A stretch of DNA of 64,000 nucleotides, taken from the NCBI RefSeq assembly GCF_018131225.1, contig NZ_JAFCMM010000002.1, forward strand, positions 930,001 through 994,000, written 5' to 3'. Shown here piece after piece: positions 8,150 to 19,200 of the stretch. Position numbers and translations under genes: made by a program. Positions within the stretch are counted from its first letter, which is position 1, and each line of letters begins with the position of its first letter. Below the pieces are notes generated by a model. That model was given only the letters and a program-made list of their open reading frames with translations. It was not told where the DNA came from and ran no database searches. The DNA is from Bradyrhizobium sp. U87765 SZCCT0048 (GTDB lineage: Bacteria; Pseudomonadota; Alphaproteobacteria; Rhizobiales; Xanthobacteraceae).

Positions 8150-8586
8150 TTGCTTAGTTTGAAGAAACGGTCAATTTGCTCGGCTGCCCGCTCCGGCCTG
8201 CGAGATGAGCATTCCCAGACGACGAGCACCCGGTAGCCAAGTTCCTCCAGTCTTCTTACGTGCTCGAGATCGCGAGCCTTCGTCCTATCCAGCTTCGGCC
8301 GCCAGTATCCGCGATTCGATTTGGGGTCGGAAGCCAGCGCGCAGCCTTCGTGGGAGTGCCAAAAGCATCCGTGAACGAAGATCGCAAACTTGCGGGTCTT
8401 GTTCGCAAAATCGGGCTTGCCCGGAAGATCGCGGACGTTCAGCCGGTATCTGATCCCGGCGACAGATAGGAGCTGCCTGATGACGCGCTCCGGAGCCGTA
8501 TCCTTAGACCGGATCCGGGACATCGATTCACCCCGGCTCAGGGCCGCCCGTTTGTGCCGAGGGAGAAGCTTACGAAGTTTGGCCAT
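8146..8586 (-). CDS. vsr: Very short patch repair endonuclease (Vsr)
   Basis: The 146-aa product has the family signatures SRIRSKDTAPE near residue 23, the metal-binding Asp in LPGKPDFA at about 57-64, and FVHGCFWHSHEGC at about 71-83 holding the catalytic histidines. Vsr nicks 5' of the T in T:G mismatches that arise when 5-methylcytosine deaminates, and is normally linked to a cytosine-5 methyltransferase. Here it is the last gene of the operon that begins with such an enzyme (20502-21662), 34 bp after the Cas4-like nuclease gene. Length is normal. It likely protects the host from mutations at the sites modified by the island methyltransferase. Confidence 0.95.
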   Translation of the reverse strand: MAKLRKLLPRHKRAALSRGESMSRIRSKDTAPERVIRQLLSVAGIRYRLNVRDLPGKPDFANKTRKFAIFVHGCFWHSHEGCALASDPKSNRGYWRPKLDRTKARDLEHVRRLEELGYRVLVVWECSSRRPERAAEQIDRFFKLSN

Positions 8587-8620
8587 CTAAAACGAGCGGT
8601 CTCCTAGGCTGCGAGCCGAT

Positions 8621-9754
8621 TCAAGGTCCAGCGAGGCTAATGCCGATCGCCGGGATGCGATCCAACGGTACCAGGAGAGTCGCCCAGTCGGCAACGAGAC
8701 GCCCGTCGCGCCGCATGCTCGCTGCGACGATCCTGCAGCCGGAGCTTGCGCTGCTCGCCGGCAACGCTCCGTGAATGGAACGGCGGGTCACTACGCTTGC
8801 GGTGGTCATCCCCGACACTGTCGAAACGGCCCCTGCCAGAGTGACGCTCTGCAGATCTCCATCGTTGCCGAGCTGCACCGAACTCACTTGGCCGCTGACG
8901 GCAATGGGCGCTTCCAGTGCGGCGCCGTTTGGAGTTCGCCGCGCGAGCCACTCCCAGAATGCAGGACATACAAGCTGGAAGCGGCATGACCCGCAGGAAG
9001 CTTCCGATGGACTCGCGAGGTCCGCAGCACGTGCCGCGGACGTTAGCGCGCTGTTCCACGCGTCGAGATCCGCGATCGCCGCGTCGGCTTCCGCATCGCA
9101 TTCAGCCGGCGCGAGCCCGAACTCGATGGTCTCGCCCGACGCTCCGGCGATGACGCCCTTGTTTGGCCAGAAGCCTAGGCTCTCGGCGATGATCGCGGCG
9201 TATATTAGGATTTGGCGCCGGTGCCGGCCGAACAATTCGATGCCAAGAGGTGTCGCGCGGTCCGGCAGGTTCGACTTAATGTCAGTCACCGTGGTTCTGT
9301 CGAAGCGGTCGGGACGTCCGACCAGGCGGCCGCCGCGTGCGGTCAGTCTCCGCTCGGTGCCGGACCACGGCGGCGCCTGCACGCCGCCGGACGAAGGCTT
9401 CGTCGCCGAGTTCAGCTTTGCCGCCGAACTGAGCGCTCGCTGCCTCGTCAGATAGTAGGCAGGCCAGCGGGTCGGATCGGAGAACCGCCTGTCGAACTGA
9501 TGAGATCCGATCCGCTGAACGAACCCGACGATTTCGCCGTCCCATGCGCCCTCGATATCGGCGAGTCCCTTGCGCTTTGCTTTTTCGAGAAGAGCATGCA
9601 GCGCCGTCCCCAGCCAGAGCCGCGGGTCGTGCAGCACCCATTCGTCCGCCTCGCGGCAGGACGCGAGGCCAGCGCGCAGCGCGCAGATCTTCATCTCACT
9701 TCCGAGCGAGGGGCTGGTGGTCGCCAGCGGCCGTATCGAGAGCGCCGTCTGCAT
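8621..9754 (-). CDS. Cas4/RecB-like PD-(D/E)XK nuclease with Fe-S cysteines
   Basis: The start at 9754 lies 2 bases after the stop of the helicase gene and begins where protein-like sequence begins; longer frames only overlap the helicase. The 377-aa product has the RecB-family His motif (LGTALHALLE, His-53), a Glu near 134, Asp-149 in GRPDRFD, the DIK triad part at 158-160, and QILIY with the Q-x3-Y motif at 181-185. Cysteines 24 or 33, 254, 257 and 263 (CGSCRFQLVC) fit the four-cysteine [4Fe-4S] pattern of Cas4 and AddB nucleases. The last 100 residues may form an OB-like domain. It should cut or resect DNA and probably works with the adjoining helicase. It is not part of the four-gene Druantia type II set as I know it. 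Confidence 0.8.
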   Translation of the reverse strand: MQTALSIRPLATTSPSLGSEMKICALRAGLASCREADEWVLHDPRLWLGTALHALLEKAKRKGLADIEGAWDGEIVGFVQRIGSHQFDRRFSDPTRWPAYYLTRQRALSSAAKLNSATKPSSGGVQAPPWSGTERRLTARGGRLVGRPDRFDRTTVTDIKSNLPDRATPLGIELFGRHRRQILIYAAIIAESLGFWPNKGVIAGASGETIEFGLAPAECDAEADAAIADLDAWNSALTSAARAADLASPSEASCGSCRFQLVCPAFWEWLARRTPNGAALEAPIAVSGQVSSVQLGNDGDLQSVTLAGAVSTVSGMTTASVVTRRSIHGALPASSASSGCRIVAASMRRDGRLVADWATLLVPLDRIPAIGISLAGP

Positions 9755-9756
9755 GT

Positions 9757-12700
9757 CTATAGCGGGCGCCGCAGCGCCTCGAACACCGAAACGAACGACT
9801 GGCCTGGGTCGATGCGCAGGCCGTGGACGCGCTCGGCCTCGTCCCAGGCGCTCGCCAGATCGGGGCCAAGGTTGTTGCGGTCGGTCAGCCAGAGCGGGTG
9901 GGTCACGATCTTGACGTCGACGCCGTTGGTAATGGCCGGCAGTCCCGCGATCGTCATCTGTCTGTAGCCCGGCCGCGCGCCGAGCAGGGTGACCGCCGCA
10001 ATGTTCGCCACGCGTGCCCATCTGGGCGACAGGAGTGAGATAGGAGCGGCTGCGTCGAGCGCCAGCGACGCGAGGTCGACCGCGAGCCTCCAGTCGAGAA
10101 GGTTATGATACTGGAGGTTACTATAGCTCCGCAGACAGTCGGGACAGGACGTATCGCAAGCGTCCGCGTGGAGACCGCCTGCGAGGATTTCGTAGAATCC
10201 GTTGTGCCCGGGCTCGCAGATGAGCCGCAGCAGATATTCGGCTTCGGCAGGCCGGCCGAGATAGGTGGCGTATCCGGCGCCGTTCTCTAGCGTATCGGAC
10301 AGGAAGATCTGCCCGGTGACTCCCGCAGCGGGATCTTCGACGCTGCGGATGCCCGACTTCAGTTCGTAGTCGTGGATGTCCAGCAGGACCGCCGCCGCGC
10401 GCCGAAGCATGAAAGCGAGGGAGTAGAGCGCCGCACGCCCCTGCGGAGTGCGGGGATCCGCACCGCGGCCGGGACCGTAGTCCCGGATGCCAAGCAGCAG
10501 CATGTCTGTGTCGCTGATCGCCGCCAGCGCGCAGGCGACCGGATTCTCGAGGGGGACCAGCCGCAACGGGGGATTGCGGCTTCCGATTGAAGCGGCGTAC
10601 TTCGCATCTGCGGCTTCCGCGGCGGCGATATCGATCTTCGCCTGCGAACTGGGCCAAACTCGCGCCAGATGGTAGAGGTCGCCCCAATTGTCGTTGATGA
10701 CGTAAAGGCTTCCGACGCCGGCGCCGACCTGGAAATTGAGATGAGGGTTGATCGCGAATGGCGGGCGCCCGACCTTCGGCCTCGCGGCCCGGGGCACGAA
10801 ATCAAACGAACCGTCGTAGTCGCGAGCCCACCGCGAAGAACTGTAGAAACCTTTGGGCTGGCGAAGATCGAGGGCGCGATATTCGCGCTCTCCGCTTCCG
10901 GCGACGGCCGCGCACGTGGGGCAGGCCGGGCCTCCCGGATTCACCGTCTCGACGTGCTGGCAGTTGCCGCAGACGGCCACCGGGATCGACGGACCCAGCG
11001 CGTCGTCATCTTCGACGGCGCGCTGTCCTTGCCTCGAGTAGTGCGTCACGCCTATCGCAGTATGAATCGCGCGTTCCTTCACGGTCTCGGCGCCCGGAGC
11101 GAACATGCTGACGGCGAGTTCCAGATCTCGGTCGATCACGTCACGCGGCGGCCAACCTCGCGGAATTCCGTGATAAAGATTCCGCGCTCTGGTCGGGAAG
11201 CCGAACATGGGGAGGATGCCCCGATTAGCCAGCCTTTCGCTGAGCCCGTCCTGAATGAGTGTCGGGTTTTGGCTCTCCAGCGTGACCTGCTGAACGAGAT
11301 CGTTGCGCACGAAGTTCAAGGCCTGGACGCGCGATGCCGGGTTCGTCGCCAGAACCGTACCCCTCAAGAGCAGGTCGCACGCGTGCCCCACCTCAGCGGG
11401 GTGCCGGTTAATCCATTCTTGAACGACGTCCGCGACCGTGTTTCCCGTATACCCGGCCGGCATCGTGTCCGGAAGCTGCGTCCATCCTGCGGCGAGTCCG
11501 AATTCGCCGTGCACGCTGTCTCCGCCGGAGCCCGCGAAAAGCTGAAGTTCCGCGAAAGCCGCCCGCAGCACCTCCTTGCTGAGAACGCGCCGAAGTATCT
11601 GCAGGCGGTTGGTGTCGACGTAGGGAGGCGGTGGCGGATCGGAAGTGATTCGGTCAGGCCGCTGGAAATAGTAGTCGTCATGGCTTCGCCCGCGACACAG
11701 CGTCAGCGCGATCGACACGGCGGCTCCGCGCCGCCCGGCGCGTCCGACGCGCTGCTGGTAGTTGAACCGCATGGGCGGCATGTTCGCCATCATCGCCGCG
11801 AGCAGCGAGCCGATGTCGACGCCGGCTTCCATCGTGGTCGTGACGCTGAGCAGATCCAGATTTTCGGTGAGCCCGTGCTCGTTTCCGACGTTGACGTTCT
11901 GGAAAAGCCGCTGGCGGTCCCGGGCGACGATCTTGTCGGTCTGTCCGGTCATCTCGGCGCAGTTCAGGCGGAAGACGGGACCTGCCCGCGTCGCGAGCCA
12001 GCTATAGTAGTCGAGTTCATTGTTCGCGTCGTCGTCGGCGATGCGCCGCGGCTGCCCGAGGCGGAATTCGCAGTTCGAGCAGATACCTCCGCTGTGGTGC
12101 AGGTGGACACGTGAACAGCGGTCGCACTGGAAATATGTCTCGCCCGGGCCTCTCGCGAAGAGGCGATCGTATTCGAGGATGCCCTGGTTCAGCACGCCCG
12201 AGCGCGTGAGTATGCCAGTAACGTCCTGTTCAAACGCTTGGGGATCGCGCCCATTCAGGTCCGCCACCGCAGCGAGATAGTCCCGTGCATACTTCGGCAG
12301 CCGAGGGTCCCGGTCCGTCGCCCGGTGTGTGGTGATTCGCCGGCGTTTTCCGAGCATCCGAATGCAGCTATCGGCTGCTTCATCGAGGATCGGGTCGCCG
12401 GCAGGCGGCCGGAACATCGGATTGAAGGTAACCACGCCAAGCTTCAGCGATTCGAAATCGCGGCGCCCGCCAGAAAAGACAGATTCCGCGATCGCTTCGC
12501 GCTCCGCGTTTTCGATTCTGTTCTGATGAGCGCGTTCGTCCGGAGACAGGTTGGCTCGGAAGCCGGGCGGAACGAGCTGCCAGTCAAGCAGCCGCGGCCA
12601 CTCGCCCTCATGCGTCTGCGGGTTCGTCCATGTCACGCTTCTATCGACACCGCCGGGATTCATTCCGGTCGCAAGCAGCCGTCTCTGCGCCTGGGCCTGA

Positions 12701-15399
12701 AGGCTCTGAATCGGCAGGATGCCGCTGCGCGCCTGGGCGAGCAGCAGGTCGGCGTACTGCTGCAGCGTCATTCCACCGACTGCCGACGGCATCGCTCCTT
12801 GCCCGTTGGCGGCCGCCAAGATCGCATACGCGGCATCGGGCCGCGCGGATCCGAACCGGTTGGCGAGCGCTTCCTCTTCGGGCGTAAGATTCTCCCGTCT
12901 CGTCCTCCGCTCGAACGCGAGGATCGCAGCGGCCTCTTCGCTAACGCCTTCGACCAGGACCTGGCGCATTGCGTCGAGCCAGTGCGACTTCGCCACGCCG
13001 ACGGCAAGCTTCGCGGCGTCTTGCCGGCTGTCGGAAAAGAGGACGAGCTTGCGCCTGGAATCCTCGGTGGCCTGGGCCGCACCGCGAGGGACGGGTGCGA
13101 TCTCGCGCAATAGCGCGTCCGTCAGAACTTGCGCCGTCTTCTGGAAACCGGTGCGCTGCGTCCGTATCGGCGCAGCGCTCGCCAGTTGGCTCCAGTTCGC
13201 CTCGCACCTCGGGCAAACTGCGGGCCTGTCGTTTTGCGCCGACTGCGCGCTCAGCGCCGCCGCGGGAATCGGCTGCTGATGTAGCTGCGGCACGTAGTAG
13301 AGCCACCCCGTCGTTGAGGCGGAATTGCGCGCAAGCTGGATCTCCCCAGTCCGGTGGTCGTAGTTGGCGCGCCTCCAGGTCCGTCGGACGTTCTCCTGCG
13401 TCCAGGTGTCGTTCTGAGGGACTTGAAGTCTGGTCGCGGTGCGGGCGGGCCAGTACACGGCGTAGTTGGAATAACTCCGGTCGCTCGCGGAATGGTCGGG
13501 CGCCTTTTCGATGTTTGGATCGTCCGGAACGAGCGACCATACGTTGGGCCTGAGCTCGCGCCGGTGGCCGCCGAGGAAGACATCACCGCACGGTTCGCAA
13601 TAAAGCATCTCGAGGACGCGCGATCCGCAAGGGCAGGTCGTCGCCGGTCGGTCGAAGAGCCGGCCGACCAGGATGTCGGGCTCCGTCCGCGCCACCTCGG
13701 TGCAGTTCGGATTCGTGCATGTCCAGATGCCCTGCACGTTCCTGAAGAAGACATGCGTCCGCAACGGAAGCAGGGGGGCGTCTTCCGAGCTTCTCGCCCG
13801 TGCCAGGGACGACACCAGTCCTTGTCCTGCCGAGGCGGCTTCGTCCGAGGCGATCTCAGGGAAAAGCGCCTCGCCGATCGCGGCCGGCGTCAGCGGCCGC
13901 ACCACGGGGTCGTCGTCGGTACCGCTGTTGCAAGCCGCCCTGACGGCTTCGGCCGCGCCGGCCGAACCGAGGGCTTCGCCCAGCCGCCGCTCGATCGGCA
14001 GCGCCGCGTCCGGAGGCGCGACCCCTGCACCCGCGCTCAACGCATCGACGGCCGCGTTGATCGCCGCGGAATCGTTCGCTTCGATCGCCAGGCCAAGCTG
14101 GCGGAACGGGCCGCCGAGATTTCGCTGGCTTTCCCGCGCTCCGGCCGCGATCGGCACGGCGCCGCCGCGGATGAGCTCGAACGGTGTGGACCTGCCGAAG
14201 AACTGCCGCAGATATTCCTGCGCGCGAGCCTCGTCCGATCCGAGCGACGCGCTGGATGCGAGGATACGAAGCTGAGGATGATCCGGATGGAGGCCGATCC
14301 GGTCCAGAAGAACCCTCAGGATGTAGGCGACTTCGGTCCCGGGTGTGCCGCGGTAGGCATGAAGTTCGTCGACGACGAGATGGAAGACGTTCGACTCGTC
14401 GTCTTCGAGCCAGGCGCGCGTCGCGTCGAAGATCGGCGTCTCAACGTCGCGCATCAGCATGATGTTCAGCATGCTATAGTTTGTCACCAGGATGTCGGGC
14501 GGCGCATCCTGCATGTCCCACCGGCTCCACATCTCTCCACCGTCGAGGCGTGGAAAGAAGCGCTCAGCATCGGTGCCGGCGACCGCGTTCGCGGTGTCTG
14601 AGAGACGCTTCATCTCGGTACGCAGGCTCGTTTCCGCTTCGCTGCTCGTCGGGCGGCCCGAGACCGGCGTGGACCCGATGTAGCGGCCGAACCAGAAGCG
14701 ATTTCCGGGGCGGTTCGCCGAGAGCCATCCCCGGATCGCATCGCTGTCCAGAGACTGGCGAAGTCGGGTCATCTGGTCTTCGGCCAGCGCGTTCAGGGGA
14801 TACATGACGAGCGCCCTCATCCCGGGGAGGCGCGCACCCTGTTCATGGTCGCGCTGGCCAATACGCGTGTGATGCAGACGCCGCCCCGATCCAGGAGCGG
14901 GAGGCATATTCCACCAGTCGTTCTGGGGCGCGGCGGGAATGGCGGGCCAGCCCGCCGACTCGCGGATGAGCGAGGCGAAGACTGGCAGATAGATCGACTC
15001 CGTCTTCCCCGAACCGGTGCCGGTGAGGATGACCGCGTCGCGTCCCTCCGCCGCGGAGATGCGAAGCATCTCGACCTGATGGCGGTAGAGTTCGATTGGC
15101 GTGCGGGTTCTGGAGAGGAACAGACCGTTCCCCGCGAACTGGCCGAGATCGGCGATGACCTGCGCCGGCCATCCGGCCGCGCCGCCCAGCGCAGACTGCG
15201 CTGCCTGGACGATGTTTTGCTGGCTTCCAGCGTACGGTGGCTGCGGCTCGATGAGCGGTTCGCGATAGAGGACGCCATCGCGGTCGAGGAGCTCGCGGCG
15301 CTCATTCACCAGTTCGTCGAACCGGAGATCGAACGGGCTATCGAAGTACCGAAGATACGCGTCCTTGAGTCCGCGAAAGATGGCTGCTGTGTCGGTCAT
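9757..15399 (-). CDS. druE: Large DEAD-like helicase with DUF1998-type C-terminus (DruE-like)
   Basis: The 1880-aa protein carries a superfamily 2 helicase core: Walker A TGTGSGKTE at about 126-134, Walker B VDELH at 343-347 followed by AYRGTPGTEV, motif V region TTMEAGVDIGSL and motif VI QRVGRAGRRG. Between and after these are cysteine clusters that probably bind zinc (CTNPNC, CPCG, CEPCG, CDRC, CSNC, CGNC, CPTC) and a C-terminal CDTSCPDCLRSY motif of the DUF1998 type near residue 1800. Helicase and DUF1998 in one chain of this size is the hallmark of Druantia DruE; in DISARM the two are separate (DrmA, DrmB). The ATG overlaps the previous stop (ATGA), so translation is coupled. It is the likely DNA-translocating motor of the defence system. 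Confidence 0.85.
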   Translation of the reverse strand: MTDTAAIFRGLKDAYLRYFDSPFDLRFDELVNERRELLDRDGVLYREPLIEPQPPYAGSQQNIVQAAQSALGGAAGWPAQVIADLGQFAGNGLFLSRTRTPIELYRHQVEMLRISAAEGRDAVILTGTGSGKTESIYLPVFASLIRESAGWPAIPAAPQNDWWNMPPAPGSGRRLHHTRIGQRDHEQGARLPGMRALVMYPLNALAEDQMTRLRQSLDSDAIRGWLSANRPGNRFWFGRYIGSTPVSGRPTSSEAETSLRTEMKRLSDTANAVAGTDAERFFPRLDGGEMWSRWDMQDAPPDILVTNYSMLNIMLMRDVETPIFDATRAWLEDDESNVFHLVVDELHAYRGTPGTEVAYILRVLLDRIGLHPDHPQLRILASSASLGSDEARAQEYLRQFFGRSTPFELIRGGAVPIAAGARESQRNLGGPFRQLGLAIEANDSAAINAAVDALSAGAGVAPPDAALPIERRLGEALGSAGAAEAVRAACNSGTDDDPVVRPLTPAAIGEALFPEIASDEAASAGQGLVSSLARARSSEDAPLLPLRTHVFFRNVQGIWTCTNPNCTEVARTEPDILVGRLFDRPATTCPCGSRVLEMLYCEPCGDVFLGGHRRELRPNVWSLVPDDPNIEKAPDHSASDRSYSNYAVYWPARTATRLQVPQNDTWTQENVRRTWRRANYDHRTGEIQLARNSASTTGWLYYVPQLHQQPIPAAALSAQSAQNDRPAVCPRCEANWSQLASAAPIRTQRTGFQKTAQVLTDALLREIAPVPRGAAQATEDSRRKLVLFSDSRQDAAKLAVGVAKSHWLDAMRQVLVEGVSEEAAAILAFERRTRRENLTPEEEALANRFGSARPDAAYAILAAANGQGAMPSAVGGMTLQQYADLLLAQARSGILPIQSLQAQAQRRLLATGMNPGGVDRSVTWTNPQTHEGEWPRLLDWQLVPPGFRANLSPDERAHQNRIENAEREAIAESVFSGGRRDFESLKLGVVTFNPMFRPPAGDPILDEAADSCIRMLGKRRRITTHRATDRDPRLPKYARDYLAAVADLNGRDPQAFEQDVTGILTRSGVLNQGILEYDRLFARGPGETYFQCDRCSRVHLHHSGGICSNCEFRLGQPRRIADDDANNELDYYSWLATRAGPVFRLNCAEMTGQTDKIVARDRQRLFQNVNVGNEHGLTENLDLLSVTTTMEAGVDIGSLLAAMMANMPPMRFNYQQRVGRAGRRGAAVSIALTLCRGRSHDDYYFQRPDRITSDPPPPPYVDTNRLQILRRVLSKEVLRAAFAELQLFAGSGGDSVHGEFGLAAGWTQLPDTMPAGYTGNTVADVVQEWINRHPAEVGHACDLLLRGTVLATNPASRVQALNFVRNDLVQQVTLESQNPTLIQDGLSERLANRGILPMFGFPTRARNLYHGIPRGWPPRDVIDRDLELAVSMFAPGAETVKERAIHTAIGVTHYSRQGQRAVEDDDALGPSIPVAVCGNCQHVETVNPGGPACPTCAAVAGSGEREYRALDLRQPKGFYSSSRWARDYDGSFDFVPRAARPKVGRPPFAINPHLNFQVGAGVGSLYVINDNWGDLYHLARVWPSSQAKIDIAAAEAADAKYAASIGSRNPPLRLVPLENPVACALAAISDTDMLLLGIRDYGPGRGADPRTPQGRAALYSLAFMLRRAAAVLLDIHDYELKSGIRSVEDPAAGVTGQIFLSDTLENGAGYATYLGRPAEAEYLLRLICEPGHNGFYEILAGGLHADACDTSCPDCLRSYSNLQYHNLLDWRLAVDLASLALDAAAPISLLSPRWARVANIAAVTLLGARPGYRQMTIAGLPAITNGVDVKIVTHPLWLTDRNNLGPDLASAWDEAERVHGLRIDPGQSFVSVFEALRRPL

Positions 15400-16265
15400 G
15401 CTAACTTCAATCCGGTAATCGAGGTGGCGAGGTGCGCGGTGCGGTGCGATATTCCGCGAAAAGTGAGCTCGCGTCTTTCGCGTCCGAATTCCGGCAGCAT
15501 GCCCGAGCAGAGCGCGAGTGAACGGGTGATTAGCGTCGGTGGCCTCAGCGCGGCGGGCATCCGCAACGACCGGGTCTTGAGATCGAGGTGGAGCTTTCTG
15601 GCGCCTGCTACCACGGCGAGGCGGCCGGCGGCCGCATCGATCTCTGACTGCGAGTCCTTGCTGTCCTTCAAGAGTACGATTGAATTCCAGTCACGCTTGA
15701 TCTGGAACAGTCCACGTACGGCATCGCGCGCTTCGTCGAGCGAAGAGTCCATCCAGCGCAGGCTCGATTTGGAAAACCTCCTCACCTCTTCCACTTTTCC
15801 GGCCACCATCTCGCACGGCTTCCGCGGCCAAGCGGCGATCGCCGGGAGACTTGCCAGTAGCGTGAAGGCGGCGTCCCGCTGCCAGTTCAAGGCCGCTTCC
15901 GCGGCTATCGTGCAGAGAAGCGAGCTCGTCGCGGCCGTCACCAGCGTGCACTCGGGACGCTCGGTCTGCGCTACTGAATGCGTTTCGGCGCCGTACTTAG
16001 CGCAGACTTTCGAGAGGCGGTCGGTCAGGCCTCGGGTCCTGGCGCCGCACAGGACCGCTGTCGCGCTATTCTCCGAGTCTTCGCCGAGTGCGGCCAGTAC
16101 CGGCGGTGCGACGTGCCAGCGGTCCCCATCGAGTTCGATATGGCCGAGCACGGCGAGATCCTCCATGACGCGGTACGGCCGGCGGTCGGGGACCAGTTCG
16201 AAAGGAAGATCGTTCAGACGCCCGCTTTCGCGGTAAGAGATCCACTCGAGCAGGCGATCGGTCAT
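15396..16265 (-). CDS. druG: Druantia DruG-like protein, 289 aa
   Basis: The gene is tightly packed: its ATG overlaps the stop of the 1344-aa gene and its stop overlaps the start of the helicase (both ATGA). The product is soluble and mostly helical. Residues 1-65 (LLEWISYRESGRLNDLPFELV and on) look like a small winged-helix-like unit ending in WHVAPPVLAALG; the rest shows no motif I recognise. Identification as DruG rests on position between the P-loop protein and the DruE-like helicase downstream of a cytosine methyltransferase, and not on a recognised domain. It may be an adaptor that joins the helicase to the other subunits. Confidence 0.5.
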   Translation of the reverse strand: MTDRLLEWISYRESGRLNDLPFELVPDRRPYRVMEDLAVLGHIELDGDRWHVAPPVLAALGEDSENSATAVLCGARTRGLTDRLSKVCAKYGAETHSVAQTERPECTLVTAATSSLLCTIAAEAALNWQRDAAFTLLASLPAIAAWPRKPCEMVAGKVEEVRRFSKSSLRWMDSSLDEARDAVRGLFQIKRDWNSIVLLKDSKDSQSEIDAAAGRLAVVAGARKLHLDLKTRSLRMPAALRPPTLITRSLALCSGMLPEFGRERRELTFRGISHRTAHLATSITGLKLA

Positions 16266-19200
16266 CGAGCACGCTTCCGGCGGCGTGCTTCCTGGGTGGC
16301 GGACCGCCAGGCGGCTTTCGCAGCCGGTGTCTCCGGCCGCACTTGGACGCGCCGCGCGGCCATGTCTCTGACGATGAATGCCCAGCGGGCGTCGAGCTTT
16401 TTGGGCTGCCGCTCCGACGCGGCCTGCGGGAAGTCTAATACCAGAATCCTGCTTTGCTCCCTCCGCCCACCGGACGATAGGACCGCGAACAGCGGCTCGA
16501 AGGACAGCGCCGCGATCGCCGCAGGCGCATCCTGCCGGACCGGTAGCATCTTGATCTCATGGCGTGCGCCGAGGGCCGTGACGCTCGAAGCCGCTTCGGT
16601 CGCGAGCACGGTCCTGCCGTCCGGCGAATAAACCATGGCGCCGCAGATCGCCGCCGCTCCGGAGAGCGCGGGAGCAAGCGAAGTATGGGCGGTCCACCGC
16701 TCCCAGCCGTCACGAAGCGCGGGATCCGGCATGATGTGGTAGGTGAGCGTCTTTCCCGGAACGATGTCGACGAGGTGCGCTCCCGGCTTATCCCAGCCGG
16801 GCGCGCTCCAGCTTCTGTCGGCCCGAATCTGCGCCGGCGAACCGTCGATGAAGACTTTGCAGTTCGACGGCATTCCGTCGATACGGATCAGCGGCGGTTC
16901 GCCTTCCGCATAGACCGCGGTTTTGATTTCAAAGCCGCCGTCGAGCGCGATCGCCATTTCCGCGCCGGGATCGAGCGGTTTGAGCCACTCCGGTGGTGAA
17001 ACGAGGGCCCGCACCGGCACATAGCCGTCGAGCACGGTCCATCCGGAAGGCAGACCCTCGAAGCCCGACAGCCGCGCGGGCGCGGAAGATCCCGCTTCTG
17101 TCGCGGTAGCTTCGATATCGGCGGCATGCCTTTCTCGGCACACGATCGTGCAGCGGGTGCCAAGAGGCGCCGCGGAGACCGAAATCAGATCCGGTTCGCC
17201 CGGCGCGCCAGTGAACAGATGAAAAGGCCGCGCGCTGCGGACCCACTCCAGCTTTTGCGTCTCGTCCGAAAAACGAATCTCGCCATCGAGAAGTCCGGTG
17301 GTCCAATCGAGATCTAAGTCGTCGTAGCGCGAGTCGTCGAAGTTCTGCACGTCCTCTCCGCCGATCCGGATAAGATCGGGAAAGCCCTCGGGTCTTTGCA
17401 AGATGGCTGCGAGCGCGATGCGCTTTCTGATGGGATCAACCATGAGACGCAGCTTGGCTTCCGCCTGGCGAAGGCGGGACGTTGCCCGCCGCTCGCGCCG
17501 CGGCCCCGCTTCTTCCCGCTGCGGGATATGTCTGCGCGCACCGCGCCGGTCGCGGAAGACTGCCCGCGGACGCGGCCCTGTGTCTTCGCCTCCCTGTGGT
17601 TCGGACGGGGCGGCATCGGTATTCTGCGCTTCCGAAGAGTGGCCTGCCGTGTGTTCTTCGGGTGCAGCTTCTTCGCGAGCAGAATAATCATCTGCGGGCT
17701 CGGCCGCGCCGGACAAATCGTCTTTGGAGGCCGTCGGCGGCTCTGTCTCTGGTGAACTCTGCGGCGGAATGGCTTGCGAATCCGGCTGGCTGACTGCCGC
17801 TTCGACGGAGGCGTCTTCGGCAGGTGCCGGAGAGCCAACAGCCGTCTCGCCGCGATCGCCGGTGGCAGCATGCTCAGGAGTCAAAACCTCGGGAATTTCG
17901 GTCGTGATGCCCACGCCGGCTTCATGGTGCGGGGCTTCGCCAACCTCGGTAGCTTCTGGCTCGGCATCGCCGCGCTCGTCGAAGTCCGGACCATGGCCTC
18001 CGCCGTCAGGAGGCGGACCGCGAAGGTCGAGTGCTTCCGCGACGCTTCTAAAGCGGTTCGGCGCAAGCGGACGAGAGTGTGCGGCAAGCAGTCGGGACAA
18101 GTCCTCGGGGCCGCGCTCGGTCCCACTCCATGAAATGACCGGAGCCCAGCCCAGCGCTTTCAGACGCTGGGAAACGTCGGCGACAGTCTCGTCGTGCGCA
18201 GAGATGTGCGCTTTCTCCTCGACGAGCACGGCGGTGCGGCCGCCTTTGTCCAGGACAGTGCCCTCGGTCGCCGCGCGCGAGATCTTCCAGCCCAGCGACT
18301 GTGCCGCTTGCGCATCGGCGCTTTGGGGCGGCTCTGCAGGGCTCGAAGCTGACCGGAGATCCTTGCGGCACAGGATCACAACGCCGTGGGCGGCTCTCTG
18401 AGCGACGCCGGCGAGATCCGCATCGTGCAGTTTATCGAAAGCGGCGACCACGACATCGGCCGCCTCGCTGCCGGATGCGGACGCGCTGCAGCCTTCCCGC
18501 CGAAGTTCGGCGGCCAGACGCTCTGCTGCGGCTGAAAGTCCGCCCGCGTCCAGCCCTTCGTCCTCGCGGACGAGCACGCCGAAGCCGCCTGGCTCTCCGA
18601 GCCAGCGGTTCGGTTCGCCGGACGCGGCGGCGGCGACTTCTGGATCGGTCTGCCGGTGCGGAATCTCGAGCGAAATCGTCCTGTCGTCCTCGGCGATGCC
18701 GAGCAGGTGCACGGTAGGCCGGAAGCTTTTGATTTGCGCCAGCGAGTCGGCAGGAAATCCGGAGGCATCGTCGATCACGACGACGTCGAACCGGTTTTGA
18801 GCCAAGGCTGCGAGCGCATCGGAAGCGGTCCGTGCCCGCCGCACCGCAGCAGGCCATCGCTCATCCGCGGGACGCTCGGCCAACGACGTCAGATCGAGCA
18901 GCAGGTCGAGGACACCGGGGCTGTAGGATGGTCCGGACGCCGGCTCGGCCGCCGGGACCGCAAGAGAAGCCTGCTCGATTTGCCGGGCGAAGTCCTCGGG
19001 AGCGTTGAGCATGTCGCCGAAGCCCGTGCTCGCGAACAAATCACGAAGCTGTCTGGCTTCGTCGGCCGCCTTGGCGCGCGGCTCCAACGTCCCGCCGGCC
19101 GCGCCAAGCGCGGTAGGGGCCTCCTCGATCGGCGAATTGAGCAACCTTTCGAACGCGGGTTTGGGCATCGATGCGCGCAGCAATCCGAGATGTCCGGGCA

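Noticed and set aside
10669..12114. Long plus-strand open frame antisense to the helicase gene
   Set aside because: The 481-codon frame is rich in Arg, Val and His with no motifs and no ribosome binding site. It is a codon-structure shadow of the minus-strand helicase, which has clear helicase motifs throughout.
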